Assembly (NCBI RefSeq): GCF_014873535.1
Contig: NZ_JADBEF010000001.1
Span: 8,122,001-8,186,000 of the forward strand
Direction of reading: 5' to 3'
Length of the DNA: 64,000 nt
Origin: Nonomuraea africana
Lineage (GTDB): Bacteria > Actinomycetota > Actinomycetes > Streptosporangiales > Streptosporangiaceae
In this document: positions 62,784 through 64,000 of the stretch, one piece after another
Position numbering within the stretch: position 1 is the stretch's first letter
Layout: each line of letters begins with the position of its first letter
The notes under the pieces: model-generated
What the model saw: the letters and a program-made list of their open reading frames with translations, nothing else
Told to the model about the DNA's origin: nothing
The model's database searches: none
Position numbers and translations under genes: made by a program

Positions 62784-64000
62784 TCAGCCGACGTGGACGA
62801 CGGGGCGGCGGTCGGCGTCTGGTTCGGCCTGGCGGAGCACCTCGCGGGTGAGGGGCGGGATGTCGCCGCCGCCGAAGACCAGGTAGCGCAGCAGCGCCCC
62901 GATGGGGTTGCCCTCGGCCGCCCAGTGGAAGTAGACGTGCGGTGTCTTGCCGGTCTGGTCGCGCAGGTACAGCAGCAGGGCGGCGATGGCGTTGGCGACC
63001 GTGGTGCTCTCCATGCGCAGGACGCGGAAGCCGTGGCGGTCCTCGCCCACGACGCGCAGCTCGCCGGCGAACTCGGAGGCGTCGGGAACGCTCACCTCCA
63101 GGAAGAGCAGCCCTTCGCCGGTGCGCAGGCGGTGCAGTTCGAAGGCCTCGCGGGCCTTGTCGACGTACTCCTTGTGGTCGCGCGCGTGCGGCTCGTTGGC
63201 GATGAGACGGAGGTCGCCGCACTGGTTGATGTACTGGCGGGCCAGGTCGTCCAGGGAGATGCGGGTGACGCGCAGCTCGGTGGAGCGGGTGGCGCGGGAG
63301 ATCAGCGAGGTGATCACGATGGCCAGGACGAACAGCAGGGCGATGACCAGTCCGTCGGGGCGTTCGATGATGTTGGCGATGGTGGCGTACGCGAAGATCA
63401 GCGTGATGACGCCGAAGGAGAGCGCGGCGCGGGTGCGGCCGCCGTTCCACGCCGACAGGGTGACCGCGACGGCCGCCGACAGGATCAGGGTCAGGACGCC
63501 GGTGGCGTAGGCGCCGCCCTGGGACTCCACCTCCGCGCCGAAGAAGACGGTGATGACGAAGGAGATGGCGGTGAAGACCAGGACCATCGGCCGGACGGCG
63601 CGCGACCAGTCCGGCGCCATGCCGTACCTCGGCAGATAGCGGGGCACGATGTTGAGCAGGCCCGCCAGCGCGGAGGCGCCGGCGAACCACAGGATGGCGA
63701 TGGTGGACAGGTCGTAGGCGGTGCCGAACCAGTCGCCCAGGTAGGCGTGGGCGAGGTAGGCCAGCGCGCGGCCGTTGGCCGCGCCGCCCTCGGCGAACTC
63801 CGCGGGTGGGATGAGGACGGCGGTGGCGAAGCTGGAGGTGATCAGGAAGACGCTCATGATGAGCGCGGCGGTGGTCAGCAGCTTGCGCGCGCCGGTGATC
63901 CGCTCGGTGAGGTCGCCCTTGACCAGGGGCATCACCGCCACGCCCGTCTCGAAACCGGACAGGCCGAGGGCGAGCTTGGGCATCACGTACAGCGAGACGG
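62784..64000 (-). CDS. APC-superfamily permease with cytoplasmic C-terminal domain, 5' end missing
   Basis: The visible 405 codons hold the later membrane part ([60 protein letters not shown] and three or four more segments). After about residue 230 comes a soluble tail of some 170 residues ([58 protein letters not shown]). The permease family is APC-like; the tail may be regulatory. The gene continues beyond the window edge. Confidence 0.82.
   Translation of the reverse strand, partial: VSLYVMPKLALGLSGFETGVAVMPLVKGDLTERITGARKLLTTAALIMSVFLITSSFATAVLIPPAEFAEGGAANGRALAYLAHAYLGDWFGTAYDLSTIAILWFAGASALAGLLNIVPRYLPRYGMAPDWSRAVRPMVLVFTAISFVITVFFGAEVESQGGAYATGVLTLILSAAVAVTLSAWNGGRTRAALSFGVITLIFAYATIANIIERPDGLVIALLFVLAIVITSLISRATRSTELRVTRISLDDLARQYINQCGDLRLIANEPHARDHKEYVDKAREAFELHRLRTGEGLLFLEVSVPDASEFAGELRVVGEDRHGFRVLRMESTTVANAIAALLLYLRDQTGKTPHVYFHWAAEGNPIGALLRYLVFGGGDIPPLTREVLRQAEPDADRRPVVHVG

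Noticed and set aside
62671-63690. N-terminal extension of the PA-domain M28 peptidase over the permease gene
   Set aside because: It is an out-of-frame reading of the permease; the peptidase has its own signal peptide and ribosome site at 62670.

Overview
The window is high-GC, tightly packed bacterial DNA. Convergent genes overlap at their ends, ATGA/GTGA start-stop overlaps are frequent, GTG starts are common, and recognisable promoters are few. The gene families (CU044_5270 proteins beside sigma factors, mycothiol-type DinB/MDMPI protein, MmyB-type XRE regulators, DUF6510, small PspC protein, LURP-one-related protein, HrpB) point to an actinobacterium, probably Streptosporangiales (Nonomuraea/Streptosporangium-like). 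The family assignment is inference from gene content. I see no rRNA, tRNA, CRISPR array, transposase, integrase or phage gene, so this looks like ordinary chromosome.

Layout. 1-1.7 kb: the N-terminus of a large ATP-binding LuxR-type regulator, a 50-residue protein and a secreted protein with W-rich repeats. 1.8-5.2 kb: deoxyribose breakdown cluster (deoC, an active aldehyde dehydrogenase, and a half-length one without a catalytic domain). 5.3-6.3 kb: an SPFH membrane protein overlapping a 51-residue ribbon-helix-helix candidate. 6.4-12.8 kb: two MFS exporters with regulators of the MmyB and ArsR types, and the helicase hrpB. 13.1-17.2 kb: uppP, gene remnants, LURP-one-related protein, HAD protein, PspC protein, lipB and a vapBC pair whose toxin has lost an active-site Asp. 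17.2-22.2 kb: APC permease, choline/ethanolamine kinase-like protein and a divergent DMGDH/sarcosine dehydrogenase-like flavoprotein. 22.2-28.6 kb: oxidoreductase/TetR pair, GntR-ABC exporter operon, MFS exporter, DJ-1/PfpI protein, copper chaperone and DUF2809 protein. 28.6-36.2 kb: ABC-F protein and a five-gene peptide/nickel-type ABC importer. 36.3-45.7 kb: CPBP protease, hexapeptide protein, amidohydrolase/permease with a TetR regulator, MDMPI protein, an SMR pump and azoreductase with a second TetR, a divergent PRPP synthetase, an acetyltransferase and a cupin-like protein. 45.7-47.7 kb: molybdopterin oxidoreductase, flavin reductase and DUF6510 protein in one operon, then an acetyltransferase. 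47.7-52.4 kb: ABC exporter whose permease is fused to a secreted-type alpha/beta hydrolase, with a divergent two-component system. 52.4-64 kb: agmatinase-like enzyme, small proteins, two tandem sigma factor/CU044_5270 modules, an IMPase-like protein with an altered metal site, a TPR remnant, two secreted M28 peptidases and a truncated APC permease.

Most of the content is housekeeping, transport and local regulation. The most unusual items are the ABC-permease/hydrolase fusion, the half aldehyde dehydrogenase kept beside deoC, the SPFH/ribbon-helix-helix pair with its palindrome, the duplicated sigma/CU044_5270 modules, and several clear operators that link local regulators to local genes.
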